DNA from: an uncultured bacterium
Lineage (GTDB): Bacteria; Bacillota; Clostridia; Lachnospirales; Lachnospiraceae
Direction: 5' to 3'
DNA: 64,000 nucleotides
Assembly: GCA_947381965.1 (NCBI GenBank)
Contig: CANCXX010000003.1
Span: forward strand, 1 to 64,000
This document shows, piece by piece, positions 8,472-16,998 of the stretch. The position numbers and the translations under genes are program-made. The notes below the pieces were generated by a model. The model ran no database searches, was not told the origin of the DNA, and saw only the letters and a list, made by a program, of their open reading frames with translations. Positions within the stretch are counted from its first letter, which is position 1. Each line of letters begins with the position of its first letter.

Positions 8472-8515
8472 TTTCATACCCCCTGCCTGTCACGGACCAG
8501 CCGTGATACTGCTTT
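8472..8515 (-). repeat. Boundary leader repeat, single unit before the MacB-type permease
   Basis: The minus strand reads GCAGTATCACGG, a loop, CCGTGA, then CAGGGGGTATGAAAATG. It has the same order of stem, G-run and TAT(A/G)AAA-ATG as the units before tsaD, marR and the acetyltransferase at 51039. The stem here is GTATCACGG/CCGTGA. Confidence 0.65.
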
Positions 8516-8538
8516 TTGTAAAAAGTCCGGAAGTTTGC

Positions 8539-10047
8539 TTACTGCAACATTTCCATTACTGTCATACCTTCTGTCAGGGATGCAGTCACATCTACCACCA
8601 CATGCTCCCCTTCCAAAAGCCCTTCCGTTACCTGAACCATAGTATCGGAAGAAATTCCTGTCACAACAGGCTTCTTGACCAGTATACCGGATTCAACCAC
8701 ATAAACAAATTCTCCGTTCATATCTACATTAACTGCCGTTACCGGAACCAGCACCGCATTTTTCTCCTGTGCCGTACTGATAACCACCTTTGCCTCTACG
8801 CCAAGTATCACATCACTGTCAGGATTGATAATTTTAATTTCCGTCCCCACAACTGCCGCACCACTGTTATTTTTTTCCGCCATCTTATTGATTTTGGAAA
8901 CCTCGCCCTGATATTCTTTGCTGCCGATGGTCACTACTGCCTTCTGTCCCATGGCAATCTTATCCAAATCATATTTTGTTACCGTTATTCTCACCATAAC
9001 ATCCTGTGTGCTTTCCAGTTTAAGAAGCTGGGAACCTGCGGTCATGCTGCCGCCTTCCACTGCGCTTATTTCAGTGACAACGCCGTCAAACTCGGCAACA
9101 ATACCGCCTGCTGCCGCATCTAAGTCTTCAATGGAATCTGCTGCTTCGATTTCTTTTGTCTGATTTTGGGCTTCCAGCTCCTGCCTTGCACCGGAGGTCA
9201 TTTTCCCTGCCTCTGCGGAACTTCTCTGGGATTTCATTTCAGAACGGTATTCCTTCAGTTCCGAAAGTATTTTATTCTGGGCATCCAGTTCATCCTGCCA
9301 TCCCCGTATTTCCTTGTTATTCTGCTGTTCATAGCTGTTAAGCTGCACCTGTTTTTGCAAACCCATATATTCCTCTGAATCCGGCTGGTCCTGCCAGTCC
9401 AGCAAGGATATCTGAAGAAGGGCCCCTTCATAGGCTAAGTCGTTTTTCTTCTTTTCAATTTTGTTCTCCAGATCGGTTATACAGCTTTCCGTAAATGCTA
9501 TCTGCTGCTCCAGAACTTCAATATTAACATTTGCCTCGTTAATATCCCCTAATTTTTCGTTATTGCTTTGAAGGGAATTCCGGTAGCTCCCTTCTGCCGA
9601 TTTAACCTTAAGCTCCGCAAGTTCTCTTTCCTTTGCAATCTCGTCCGCATCGTAAGAAACCAGCATATCTCCTGCCTTCACTGCATCTCCTGCTTCCACG
9701 GACACTTTGTCAATCTTAACACTGACGTCTGAAAAATAGCTTTTGGTCTTTTCAGTGGTTACGGTTCCGCTGGTGTTAATGGTCTGTTCAATTTCTCCGG
9801 TAACGGCCGACGCGGTGGCCACATATGCCTGGGGACCTTCCTCACTAAGCAGATTCTTTCCTACAAAAGCTGCCGCAATCAGCACAATGACAACAACCGT
9901 AATAATTCGTCTGCGCTTTTTCCTTGCCGCTCTGTCAAGAGGTTTCTTTTCTTTTTTCGGCTTCTTTTCTTTTCCTTTCTTGTCCTTTTCCATCAGCGTG
10001 ATTTCCATGTTTTCTGTTTTTCCTTCGTCCGTTTTCTTGTCAGACAT
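8539..10047 (-). CDS. Efflux adaptor protein, HlyD/MacA family
   Basis: A 502-residue adaptor with a lysine-rich cytoplasmic N-terminus (about 48 residues), a single membrane segment ITVVVIVLIAAAFVG, a lipoyl/barrel-sandwich half (VSVEAGDAVKAGDMLVSYD), a long coiled coil (about 120-290), the second lipoyl half with AEFDGVVTEISA, then beta-barrel domains. In a Gram-positive cell it should be anchored outside the membrane and work with the permease downstream and ATPase upstream. ATG follows GGAGGG. The coiled-coil hairpin is long compared with minimal Gram-positive adaptors. Confidence 0.92.
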   Translation of the reverse strand: MSDKKTDEGKTENMEITLMEKDKKGKEKKPKKEKKPLDRAARKKRRRIITVVVIVLIAAAFVGKNLLSEEGPQAYVATASAVTGEIEQTINTSGTVTTEKTKSYFSDVSVKIDKVSVEAGDAVKAGDMLVSYDADEIAKERELAELKVKSAEGSYRNSLQSNNEKLGDINEANVNIEVLEQQIAFTESCITDLENKIEKKKNDLAYEGALLQISLLDWQDQPDSEEYMGLQKQVQLNSYEQQNNKEIRGWQDELDAQNKILSELKEYRSEMKSQRSSAEAGKMTSGARQELEAQNQTKEIEAADSIEDLDAAAGGIVAEFDGVVTEISAVEGGSMTAGSQLLKLESTQDVMVRITVTKYDLDKIAMGQKAVVTIGSKEYQGEVSKINKMAEKNNSGAAVVGTEIKIINPDSDVILGVEAKVVISTAQEKNAVLVPVTAVNVDMNGEFVYVVESGILVKKPVVTGISSDTMVQVTEGLLEGEHVVVDVTASLTEGMTVMEMLQ

Positions 10048-10152
10048 TGCTTATCCCTCCAACTTATTATTAATTATTGTAATTGCTAAAACCAAAAATC
10101 TGCAAACAGCCATCTGGCCCGCTGCCTGCGGGAATCAGGAACCGATTTTGCC

Positions 10153-10848
10153 TTATATTTCCTGCTGGTTTATAATATCATCCACAATTTTGCCGTCCCT
10201 GATGCGTATCATGCGTCTGGCTCTTGCTGCAATATCATTATCATGGGTAATCAGAATCACTGTTCTGCCTTCTGCGTGCAGGCCCTTTAGGATCTCCATA
10301 ATCTCCTGGGTCGAACCTGAATCCAGGTTTCCCGTAGGTTCATCTGCTAAAATCACAGGCGGCGCCTGTGCAATTGCTCTGGCAATGGCAACTCTTTGCT
10401 GCTGCCCTCCGCTCATCTCTGAGGGCTTATGGTCTGTTCTCGCCTTCAGCCCCACCTTTTCAAGGGCAATTTGTGCAAGACGCAGTCTCTCTTTCCGGGC
10501 AACCCCCCGGTATATCAGCGGCAATTCCACATTTTCAAGGGCGGTCAGTCCGGCTATCAGATTAAATCCCTGAAATATAAAGCCGATTTCCCGGTTTCGG
10601 ATATCCGACAGGTCGTCATCTGTCAGGTTGGAAACATCCTGACCGTTTAATATGTATACACCGCTGGTAGGCACATCCAGGCACCCCAGCATATTCATAA
10701 GCGTAGATTTACCGGAACCGGACTGACCGATAATAGCCACAAACTCGTTTTTGTCAATTTTTAAATCCACGTGGTCCAACGCCCGTACCTCATTTTCACC
10801 AGGATTATAGATCTTACACATGTCCCGGATTTCAATTAATTCATTCAT
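10153..10848 (-). CDS. MacB-type ABC transporter ATP-binding protein
   Basis: Energises the permease of this operon. Walker A GQSGSGKST, signature MSGGQQQR, Walker B VILADEPTGNLD and switch histidine in ILITHD are intact, and the sequence is of the LolD/MacB class. The start at 10848 is set by AAGGAG and gives 231 residues, the usual length; the longer frame would run into the promoter. First gene of the efflux operon. Confidence 0.95.
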   Translation of the reverse strand: MNELIEIRDMCKIYNPGENEVRALDHVDLKIDKNEFVAIIGQSGSGKSTLMNMLGCLDVPTSGVYILNGQDVSNLTDDDLSDIRNREIGFIFQGFNLIAGLTALENVELPLIYRGVARKERLRLAQIALEKVGLKARTDHKPSEMSGGQQQRVAIARAIAQAPPVILADEPTGNLDSGSTQEIMEILKGLHAEGRTVILITHDNDIAARARRMIRIRDGKIVDDIINQQEI

Positions 10849-10884
10849 CTGTGAAAACGCTCCTTGTTTTTCTTGTACTATTGT

Positions 10885-10912
10885 ATTATATAATTCATAC
10901 AAGTTTTGTCAA
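10885..10912 (-). promoter_or_regulatory. Promoter of the MacB-type efflux operon
   Basis: TTGACA at 10912-10907 and TATAAT at 10890-10885 on the minus strand with 16 bases between them, about 35 bases before the ATPase start codon. Confidence 0.85.
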
Positions 10913-10924
10913 TACTTATTTTCT

Positions 10925-10955
10925 GAAATGTCATTAAAAATATGTGAAATGTCAT
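10925..10955 (-). promoter_or_regulatory. Direct-repeat operator upstream of the efflux promoter
   Basis: The 10-base sequence ATGACATTTC occurs twice on the minus strand (10955-10946 and 10934-10925), 21 bases apart start to start, with the inner copy ending 12 bases before the -35 box. Two helical turns between direct half-sites and this placement are typical for activation by a response regulator. Confidence 0.55.
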
Positions 10956-10973
10956 AGGGAACTGTTTGTCTCC

Positions 10974-10998
10974 TAGAGCGTGTTTCAAACATGCTCTA
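10974..10998. repeat. TAGAGC palindromic repeat, minimal copy
   Basis: TAGAGCGTGTTT followed by AAACATGCTCTA: only the outer ends of the dispersed palindromic repeat whose full copy is at 32103-32279. Confidence 0.7.
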
Positions 10999-11285
10999 CA
11001 TAATTATAACGAATGATACAGGGTAAAAATTACAGGATTCTATAAAAAATTCTTAATATTCTCTAAAAAATAACTTTTTGGAGCATGTTTAAAAATCGCT
11101 TTCCTCAAAATACATTCTCCCGGTTGCCTGAGAACAGTTCCTTATTTTTGTAATCTTAGGATTTTTCACCAGCCTATTGTATATCCGCCTGTTTAAGGCG
11201 TCAAATAATACCGGAAATCTCTTCATAAAAAACCTGGCTCTGTCAAGTGTTTTTTTGCCGCCTCTAAAATTCAGATTTCCAGGCA
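10999..11285. other. Gap between efflux operon and ABC exporter
   Basis: AT-rich stretch holding a half copy of the TAGAGC repeat at 11080-11105 (GGAGCATGTTTAAAAATCGC). A 45-codon minus-strand frame (11089-11226) exists but has no good ribosome site and ends inside that repeat. I see nothing else that can be supported. Confidence 0.5.
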
Positions 11286-11322
11286 GAAAATAAGGCCGGA
11301 AACCCTTTCAGATTTCCAGCCT
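11286..11322 (-). terminator. Terminator downstream of the LytTR/ABC exporter operon
   Basis: Minus strand GGCTGGAAA, loop, TTTCCGGCC, then TTATTTT. It lies about 125 bases after the last permease stop. Confidence 0.65.
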
Positions 11323-11445
11323 GTCGTTTTGTTTTTATTATCCGTTCTGCTTTCAGTTTTTTGCTTTATTCCCGCAGGCAGCCAGACGGCTGCCCGACAG
11401 CGGAGCCTTTGATTCCACCAAACCAGCAGACACACCTGGCCTGTT

Positions 11446-12237
11446 TTACGAACTGGCACTGCTGTAATTTCTCACCGCCCTTTTCCATAGCATTCTTGCA
11501 AGTGCAAAAAACAGCGCAGGGGACAGCACCGCCCAGAGGAACATGGCGGAAGATAATTCTCCCATAAGGAACAATCCCGGAAAGTTTGTAATAACAAACA
11601 CAGGAAGTATAAAAGTTCCAATCCGCTGTATCCACTTTCCGTATATCATCTGCGGCATATTGTTAAAGTCCCACGTGGCAGCCGTAATATTTGCCAGTCC
11701 GCCTGTAGAGACAATCCAAAAACTGAGAAGATTGGGAATTAGAAACAGACTGTAAGTCAGCAGATTAGAACAAAACAGCAGAAAAAGAAATCCTGCCACT
11801 CTTCCAGCGCTTACTAAAAGCCCCGCCCTGCTCCAGCCTGTGACAATTAAAATGCTGCCTGCCACTAAATTGGGAAGAAACATGGGGAAGCTCCACTGCC
11901 GCAATGTCACCAGAAACTGCAAAGAGGCAGGCTTTACCAGATACATATCCAATTCCCCTTCCCGCACCATTGTGCCCAGACCTACAAAATTGGAGTAATA
12001 GAGCATATAAAATCCTGTCATCAACACATAAATTCCAATAAACAGCATAATATGATCTGGTGTGAGAACGCCAATATTAATTCCTATGCGGTATACCACC
12101 GCCACATACAAAAGCTTCACCAGCATCCATCCCATTTCCACCACCACGCCTGCCAAAAAATTAATGCGGTATTCCAGCTGGGACATTAGGGAAAATTTCA
12201 TAAATACACCCACAAGACGCAAATATTTTCTCATCAT
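11446..12237 (-). CDS. ABC-2 type permease, DUF990/ABC2_membrane_6 family (second subunit)
   Basis: A 263-residue membrane protein with about six helices and no soluble domain. Short polar start MMRKYLRLVGVFMKF, then LEYRINFLAGVVVEMGW and a conserved central REGELDMYLVKP, the hallmark of this permease family (compare QGEFDRILVRP in the paralogue at 38994). Together with the permease at 12315 and the ATPase at 13112 it should form a heteromeric exporter. The substrate is unknown. The gene is last in the operon, 77 bases after its partner. Confidence 0.85.
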   Translation of the reverse strand: MMRKYLRLVGVFMKFSLMSQLEYRINFLAGVVVEMGWMLVKLLYVAVVYRIGINIGVLTPDHIMLFIGIYVLMTGFYMLYYSNFVGLGTMVREGELDMYLVKPASLQFLVTLRQWSFPMFLPNLVAGSILIVTGWSRAGLLVSAGRVAGFLFLLFCSNLLTYSLFLIPNLLSFWIVSTGGLANITAATWDFNNMPQMIYGKWIQRIGTFILPVFVITNFPGLFLMGELSSAMFLWAVLSPALFFALARMLWKRAVRNYSSASS

Positions 12238-12314
12238 TTATCCTCTATTTTAAGCTCCGTAATCTCACTTTCACGTTTAATTACTGGTTTTAAGTTCCGT
12301 AATCTTTGCTGTTT

Positions 12315-13115
12315 TCATCCGCCTACTGCAGCAAAGTGTTTCAGTCCCATTTTCCATAAAAACTCACTGAGCAGACCAAAACATATAATCCAGAATATCT
12401 GGCACAAGAACCCTGTTCCTGTAGTTATAAGGCCGTATCTGCCGTTTATAATATTAACCGGGAACTGTGTAGTATATCCGAAAGGCAGAATCCTTGTAAT
12501 TAACGCCGCCTTTTCCCCAAAAATATCCAGAGGGAAAATACCACCGCTTATTACCACCAGCACAATGCTGACCGTTCCGAAAAACTGGTTCACATCTGTC
12601 AGGTAAAAGCTTAAAAGCGCTAACGAATAAAACATGAAAAAGTTCAGCGCAAGGGCAAGCACAAGGCTTGCAATAAACAAAAGTATGCGGGTTCCGGAAA
12701 GTGTCAGTCCCAAAAAAAGCACCGAAAACCCAATCAGAAACACGGATACCGACAGAAGCAGAAAAAGCTGGGGAATCTTTTCACCCAAAAAGGACCAGAA
12801 CTGATAACCGCCATAATGTACCGGACGCACCAGATATTTATTCAGCCCGCCCCTTTTGATGTCATCGTTAACCTGCCACTCAAAGCCAGTATTTACCAGC
12901 TGGGAAACCAGTGTGGCCAGCAAAGTGTACACCATAATCTGGCTGTATGTGTATCCGGTGGCTGATGCCGCATCCGAATGTCCATACATATAGTTCCACA
13001 TAAACGTCTGTATAATAACGGGGAAAATACCGCTTAACATAGTCAGCAGAAAATTAACTCTGTATTCCAGCGACTTTTCAATCCCCATTTGGAAAACGCA
13101 GCGGTAAGGATTCAT
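12315..13115 (-). CDS. ABC-2 type permease, DUF990/ABC2_membrane_6 family (first subunit)
   Basis: A 266-residue polytopic membrane protein starting MNPYRCVFQMGIEKSLEYR, with DDIKRGGLNKYLVRPVHY as its version of the family loop and six predicted helices. Start overlaps the ATPase stop by four bases, so the two are translationally coupled. A second similar set of three genes occurs at 37286-39767. Confidence 0.85.
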   Translation of the reverse strand: MNPYRCVFQMGIEKSLEYRVNFLLTMLSGIFPVIIQTFMWNYMYGHSDAASATGYTYSQIMVYTLLATLVSQLVNTGFEWQVNDDIKRGGLNKYLVRPVHYGGYQFWSFLGEKIPQLFLLLSVSVFLIGFSVLFLGLTLSGTRILLFIASLVLALALNFFMFYSLALLSFYLTDVNQFFGTVSIVLVVISGGIFPLDIFGEKAALITRILPFGYTTQFPVNIINGRYGLITTGTGFLCQIFWIICFGLLSEFLWKMGLKHFAAVGG

Positions 13116-14098
13116 AGCGTCCCGGCCTCCTTCCTGAAAATCAGGGAAATGCTCTCTTCCAGCGGCACCTCTGTTACCGTAAAGTCTTCTACAGGAAATC
13201 CTGATAAAACAGCGGCCATAACTCCACGAAGGGTATCCTTGGGCACTTCAAGCACCGCCTCTTTTTCTTTAAGCTCCCTTACCCTGCCAAATGGAGCAAT
13301 CTGCTCTTTGGACACTGTTTCTGAAAATTTAAGGGTCAGTACCTTTTTATCCCCCATAAGATGATTGATTTCGGAAAGCATACCGTCATAACCCACCTGT
13401 CCCTTGCTGATAATTACCGCCCGCCTGCAAAGCTCTTCAATATCCCGCATGTAATGACTGGTCAAAATAATGGTGGTCTTTTTCTGTTCATTGTAGTAAC
13501 GCAGAAAATCCCGGATTTTCTGCTGGGAAACAATATCAAGCCCAATGGTGGGTTCATCCAGAAAAAGGATATCCGGCCGGTGAATCAGCGCCGCAAGAAT
13601 TTCCATTTTCATTCTCTCCCCTAAAGAAAGCCTCCGCACCTGTACGCCCATCAATTCCTTTACCTCCAAAAGCTCCGCCAGCTCTTCCACAGTTTTAATA
13701 TACGCCTGGTCCTCCACCCCAAAAATACATTTATTCAGATAAAAGCTGTCACTGGCAGGCAAATCCCACCATAACTGGTTTTTCTGTCCCATGACAATGG
13801 AAAACCGCCGCTTAAATTCGTTTTTCCGTTCCCAGGGTACAAATCCATCTACTGATACTTTTCCTGACGTTGGGTATAAAATACCGGAAAGCATTTTCAA
13901 AGTGGTGGTTTTTCCCGCCCCATTAGGACCTAGCAGTCCAACAATTTCTCCCTTTTCCACAGAAAAAGAAATATCTTTTACCGCCTCCTTTATGAGCGTT
14001 TCCCTGTGAAAAAGATTGTGCAGGGAGCCTTTCATCCCTACTGCTTTTTTATAATACGAAAATTCTTTTTTTAAATTCTCAACCCGAATCATCTCCAT
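13112..14098 (-). CDS. ABC transporter ATP-binding protein of the DUF990-type exporter
   Basis: About 328 residues. Walker A GPNGAGKT, the family motif QKNQLWWDLPASDSF, signature LSLGERMK, Walker B ILFLDEPTIGLD and H-loop LTSHYMRD are intact. A C-terminal regulatory region of about 80 residues follows the nucleotide-binding domain, unlike the shortened paralogue at 37286. AGGAG is best spaced for the ATG at 14098; ATG at 14104 and 14092 are alternatives. The LytTR gene lies upstream, suggesting it controls this exporter. Confidence 0.9.
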   Translation of the reverse strand: MEMIRVENLKKEFSYYKKAVGMKGSLHNLFHRETLIKEAVKDISFSVEKGEIVGLLGPNGAGKTTTLKMLSGILYPTSGKVSVDGFVPWERKNEFKRRFSIVMGQKNQLWWDLPASDSFYLNKCIFGVEDQAYIKTVEELAELLEVKELMGVQVRRLSLGERMKMEILAALIHRPDILFLDEPTIGLDIVSQQKIRDFLRYYNEQKKTTIILTSHYMRDIEELCRRAVIISKGQVGYDGMLSEINHLMGDKKVLTLKFSETVSKEQIAPFGRVRELKEKEAVLEVPKDTLRGVMAAVLSGFPVEDFTVTEVPLEESISLIFRKEAGTL

Positions 14099-14143
14099 AA
14101 ACATAGCTCCTATAAAAGATCTGCAGTTTCTTTCCGACTTTTT

Positions 14144-14929
14144 TTACAAAAAGTCCATATGACGTATATAACTTTCAAACTGAAACTTAATCTCCCCATA
14201 ACGGTGACGGCTAATGTAAAGCTGTGTGCCGCAGTCAAGAACCAGTTTTTCTTTTCCCAGCTTTGACACATGGTAAAGATTGACAAGAAAGCTTTTGTGG
14301 ATTCTGGCAAAACCGGAAGCTTTCAGTCTCTCTTCACACCCGGAAAGAGTTTCTGCAATCCCAAAGCAGTCTCCCTCCTCCCCATACGCTCTGCTTTCTT
14401 TTCTGTTTTCCATATGTACACGAATTTGGTGACGGTCGCTTTCCAAATACAAAATTTCCTTCAGCTTTACTCTCACCAGCTCATTTTTCCCCTGAAAAGT
14501 GCACCATTTGGGAAGCAGGGAACCAGCCCTTTGTATTTTCTGCATCACTGCCCGCAAATCCTGTTCCAGTGAAAATTCCCTTACCACATGAAAAAAGGGA
14601 TAGGGCAAAGCGGCAAAAACTTCTTCCGGCTGCCTCACCACACAAATAATGGAAAGCGATGGGATTCCCCTCCAAAGCTTCTCTGCCTCCGCAAAAGTTT
14701 CCCTGATATCCCTGCAGGCAAGGATTAAAAAAGATACATGGCTTGTCCTTAATCCTTTTCCCTCCGCCAGGCCCTCCAGTCCATCCAGCACTTGTATCAG
14801 ACATTCTCCTGCCGACAGCCTTTCGCCATCGCCTCCGTCTGACCAAACTTTCAGCCGGGCTGTTTCAAATGCAGTTTCAATATCCTGTAAAAGCGCATGG
14901 CTTTCACAATACAGACCGACTACAGACAT
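14144..14929 (-). CDS. LytTR-family DNA-binding regulator with degenerate N-terminal domain
   Basis: A 261-residue protein. The C-terminal 100 residues are a LytTR domain: ILYLESDRHQIRVH, then GFARIHKSFLVNLYHVSKL and YISRHRYGEIKFQF, the usual RxHxSxxVN pattern. The N-terminal 130 residues have the length of a receiver domain but I do not see the acidic pocket, the phospho-acceptor Asp or the conserved Thr/Lys, so it is probably not regulated by phosphorylation. First gene of the exporter operon, behind a long hairpin-rich leader. Confidence 0.8.
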   Translation of the reverse strand: MSVVGLYCESHALLQDIETAFETARLKVWSDGGDGERLSAGECLIQVLDGLEGLAEGKGLRTSHVSFLILACRDIRETFAEAEKLWRGIPSLSIICVVRQPEEVFAALPYPFFHVVREFSLEQDLRAVMQKIQRAGSLLPKWCTFQGKNELVRVKLKEILYLESDRHQIRVHMENRKESRAYGEEGDCFGIAETLSGCEERLKASGFARIHKSFLVNLYHVSKLGKEKLVLDCGTQLYISRHRYGEIKFQFESYIRHMDFL

Positions 14930-14949
14930 CCTTTTGTCTTCCTTTCCGG

Positions 14950-15215
14950 GAACTGACAGTACAAGTTACCCGTATCCAAACCCCATCATAAACAAATCCC
15001 ACATAAAAAACAAGACACCCTGCACCACTGGCAGAATTTTTCTCCCCAACGGCACAGGGTAGCAGGAAAGTTCACCTGCCCTATCGCAAAGAAAAAAGCA
15101 ACGTTCCCATTCTCCCATATGAGGATGGAAACGCCGCCTGTACGGTACTGAATATAAGTGCTTCAGCCTCTAAAAGGCCAGCATTTGTATAAAAATTTTC
15201 ATATCTTCACTCATC
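14950..15215 (-). promoter_or_regulatory. Hairpin-rich leader of the LytTR/ABC operon (possible attenuator)
   Basis: On the minus strand two long stems precede the LytTR gene. One spans 15138-15091 (GCGGCGTTTCC pairing with GGGAACGTTGC, followed by TTTTTTC). The second spans 15062-15004 (CTACCCTGTGCC pairing with GGTGCAGGGTG, then TCTTGTTTTTT). A smaller stem GCAGG/CCTGC lies between them. Both large stems look like intrinsic terminators although no gene ends upstream, which suggests transcription attenuation. Confidence 0.55.
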
Positions 15216-15225
15216 TTTTAATGAT

Positions 15226-15234
15226 ATTATATCA
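15226..15234 (-). promoter_or_regulatory. Extended -10 for the LytTR leader
   Basis: Minus-strand TGATATAAT, an extended -10 element, with a T-rich region about 17 bases upstream but no clear TTGACA. It would start the leader around 15219. Confidence 0.45.
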
Positions 15235-15277
15235 TAAATATTCCAAAAATAACAGACTTTCATTAAAAAACAGGCAA

Positions 15278-15286
15278 TGCTATAAT
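15278..15286 (+). promoter_or_regulatory. Extended -10 for the DUF6323/DUF6179 pair
   Basis: TGCTATAAT on the plus strand, about 185 bases before the first gene. The -35 is weak (TTTCAT region). It is divergent from the LytTR leader promoter. Confidence 0.4.
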
Positions 15287-15470
15287 CATGTGAATGTTTC
15301 TGCCAGCAGACAGATACTATATGGCATGGGCTGCCAAAGAACTGTAAATCAGCACACGCAGCTTCAAGTACACAGATGTAATCCGGGCGGCTCCGCAGAC
15401 TGGATTTTCTCTGATTTATCTGGGTACCTGGACAGGCAGGTGCGGCGCTTTCAATCAGGAGAAATGATGA

Positions 15471-16004
15471 ATGGAAAAGAATTGGATGGATTTGTTTCAA
15501 CAGCAAAGTCAGCTTACAAAGGTTTTGGAAACCAATCAGGTCACTGAAAAATATGGGCTTTCCTTAAGCAGTCAGGAAGCTGAACTGATTGTATCCGAAC
15601 GCGCTTATACTCTAAAAGCGGAGGGCCGGGTAGAATTCGGTTCTGGCATCACATCACAAATTATAGAGGAATTCTGTGATTCTTCCTATATTGACCAGAA
15701 CAATTATGTGGATACAATTATCCGCCTTCAGGAAATATTTTATATGTATAAAAATGAAATGCTGGACGAAATTACAGACGAAGAACTTCTTCATTTTATG
15801 AAAGAGCAGTTTGAAACTCTTTGTTTTGGGGATTTGGATTACCTGGAAGGCACATGTCTGAACAACTTCGCCCAGGCTATCCGGGCAGGCTATCAGGGGC
15901 ACAGGGCTTCCGGAGGATATGGAGAATATTTTCAGCTGGATGAGGTGAAACGCTGGGACTATGATTTATATTATGAAACCTTGAAAGAACTTTTTTGGGG
16001 ATAA
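15471..16004 (+). CDS. Unknown protein resembling DUF6323
   Basis: A 177-residue soluble protein, acidic, mostly helical by composition. Motif-like stretches are LSSQEAELIVSERAYTL near residue 31, GRVEFGSG, and the C-terminal GYQGHRASGGYGEYF. AGGAG lies 9 bases before the ATG. The next gene starts 63 bases later with its own GGAG. I recall this pair as DUF6323/DUF6179 neighbours in Lachnospiraceae, but the assignment is from memory. No signal peptide, membrane helix or enzyme motif is visible. Confidence 0.7.
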   Translation: MEKNWMDLFQQQSQLTKVLETNQVTEKYGLSLSSQEAELIVSERAYTLKAEGRVEFGSGITSQIIEEFCDSSYIDQNNYVDTIIRLQEIFYMYKNEMLDEITDEELLHFMKEQFETLCFGDLDYLEGTCLNNFAQAIRAGYQGHRASGGYGEYFQLDEVKRWDYDLYYETLKELFWG

Positions 16005-16067
16005 AATGTATCGGAAACGACTTTTGTCGTTTATTATAATTTCTGTTCTTCAATAGAAAGGAGATCT

Positions 16068-16922
16068 ATGAACTACGAAATGGAAGAATTACTGCCTCTG
16101 GTGGCAGAACTGTCAGAAAAATATACCAGCTTTGAAAGCACATCCATTACCTACGAGGAAGCCAGTCAGTTGATGGAGGCTGTTATATACTGCATTCAGG
16201 AACCAGACGCCGGCCATGAAGGTATTGTCGCCGCATCCCAAAAGCTTCCCGTCCGTCAGGCCTATGAGCTGGGACTTCAGGCTGTAATTTTAAAGGTAAA
16301 GCTTGCCCTTGACAAGTACAACCAAATGCTTCCTGCCTTTTGCTGTTACAAAAACCGCTGTCTTCATGACACTTTTATAAATGCTATACCAGAGTTTTTC
16401 AAGCGGTACGATGTAAGGTTTTGTCCTCAGGATGCCATCCTTACGCTGGATTATCCGGTTCTTTCCCTTTCCCCGGAATTATGCGGAATTGACAAAATTT
16501 ATGCTTATATCAACTGTATTTATCTGGAACAGGTTTTCCTGGGACAATTTTCTGAAAAAATAGTGACAGATATTCTTTACAGACACCATAGACAGTATCC
16601 AGACCTTGTGGAAAACATCTGCGAAATTGTGTTTATGAATGTTGTGGCACACCTCCTTGCACAAAAGTCATTGCAGGATATGGATTTTGGAAGTGAAGAT
16701 TATCAGAAAATCCGAAACATTTTTTTGTCAGATGAACAGCAACAGATAAAAGAACAGGTTCTTATTGCAGTAAAATTATTTATAAAAAAGTACTTCTCCT
16801 CTTCCGCCCAGCCGGATGCCTTCCGTAAGGACCTGCTGCTTTATCTGACTGCCGCTCTTGACAATAGCCTTACACGGTTAAAGACAGCTGCAGACAGCGG
16901 TTCCCTAAACCATTTGTTATAG
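16068..16922 (+). CDS. Unknown protein resembling DUF6179
   Basis: A 284-residue soluble, helix-rich protein without signal peptide. It contains YNQMLPAFCCYKNRCLHD near residue 85, a cysteine-containing stretch that is the most distinctive part, and LDYPVLSLSPELCGIDKI near residue 125. AAGGAG precedes the ATG closely. It is co-transcribed with the DUF6323-like gene. Its stop codon lies inside a perfect 10-base inverted repeat (16895-16931). Function unknown. Confidence 0.7.
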   Translation: MNYEMEELLPLVAELSEKYTSFESTSITYEEASQLMEAVIYCIQEPDAGHEGIVAASQKLPVRQAYELGLQAVILKVKLALDKYNQMLPAFCCYKNRCLHDTFINAIPEFFKRYDVRFCPQDAILTLDYPVLSLSPELCGIDKIYAYINCIYLEQVFLGQFSEKIVTDILYRHHRQYPDLVENICEIVFMNVVAHLLAQKSLQDMDFGSEDYQKIRNIFLSDEQQQIKEQVLIAVKLFIKKYFSSSAQPDAFRKDLLLYLTAALDNSLTRLKTAADSGSLNHLL

Positions 16923-16931
16923 GAACCGCTG
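16895..16931 (+). terminator. Inverted repeat across the end of the DUF6179-like gene
   Basis: CAGCGGTTCC and GGAACCGCTG, separated by 17 bases that include the stop codon. A strong stem without a T-run on either side, so a weak or factor-assisted terminator, or an RNA-stability element. Confidence 0.45.
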
Positions 16932-16998
16932 CCGGAGCATTTCCCCTTACGCGGCAACGTCAAGGCAGAGTGTGTCCGGGAAAGCCACAATCTTTACT

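Noticed and set aside
11089-11226. 45-codon minus-strand frame starting MKRFPVLFDALNRRIYN
   Set aside because: No good ribosome binding site, no recognisable relatives, and its end lies in a half copy of the TAGAGC repeat.
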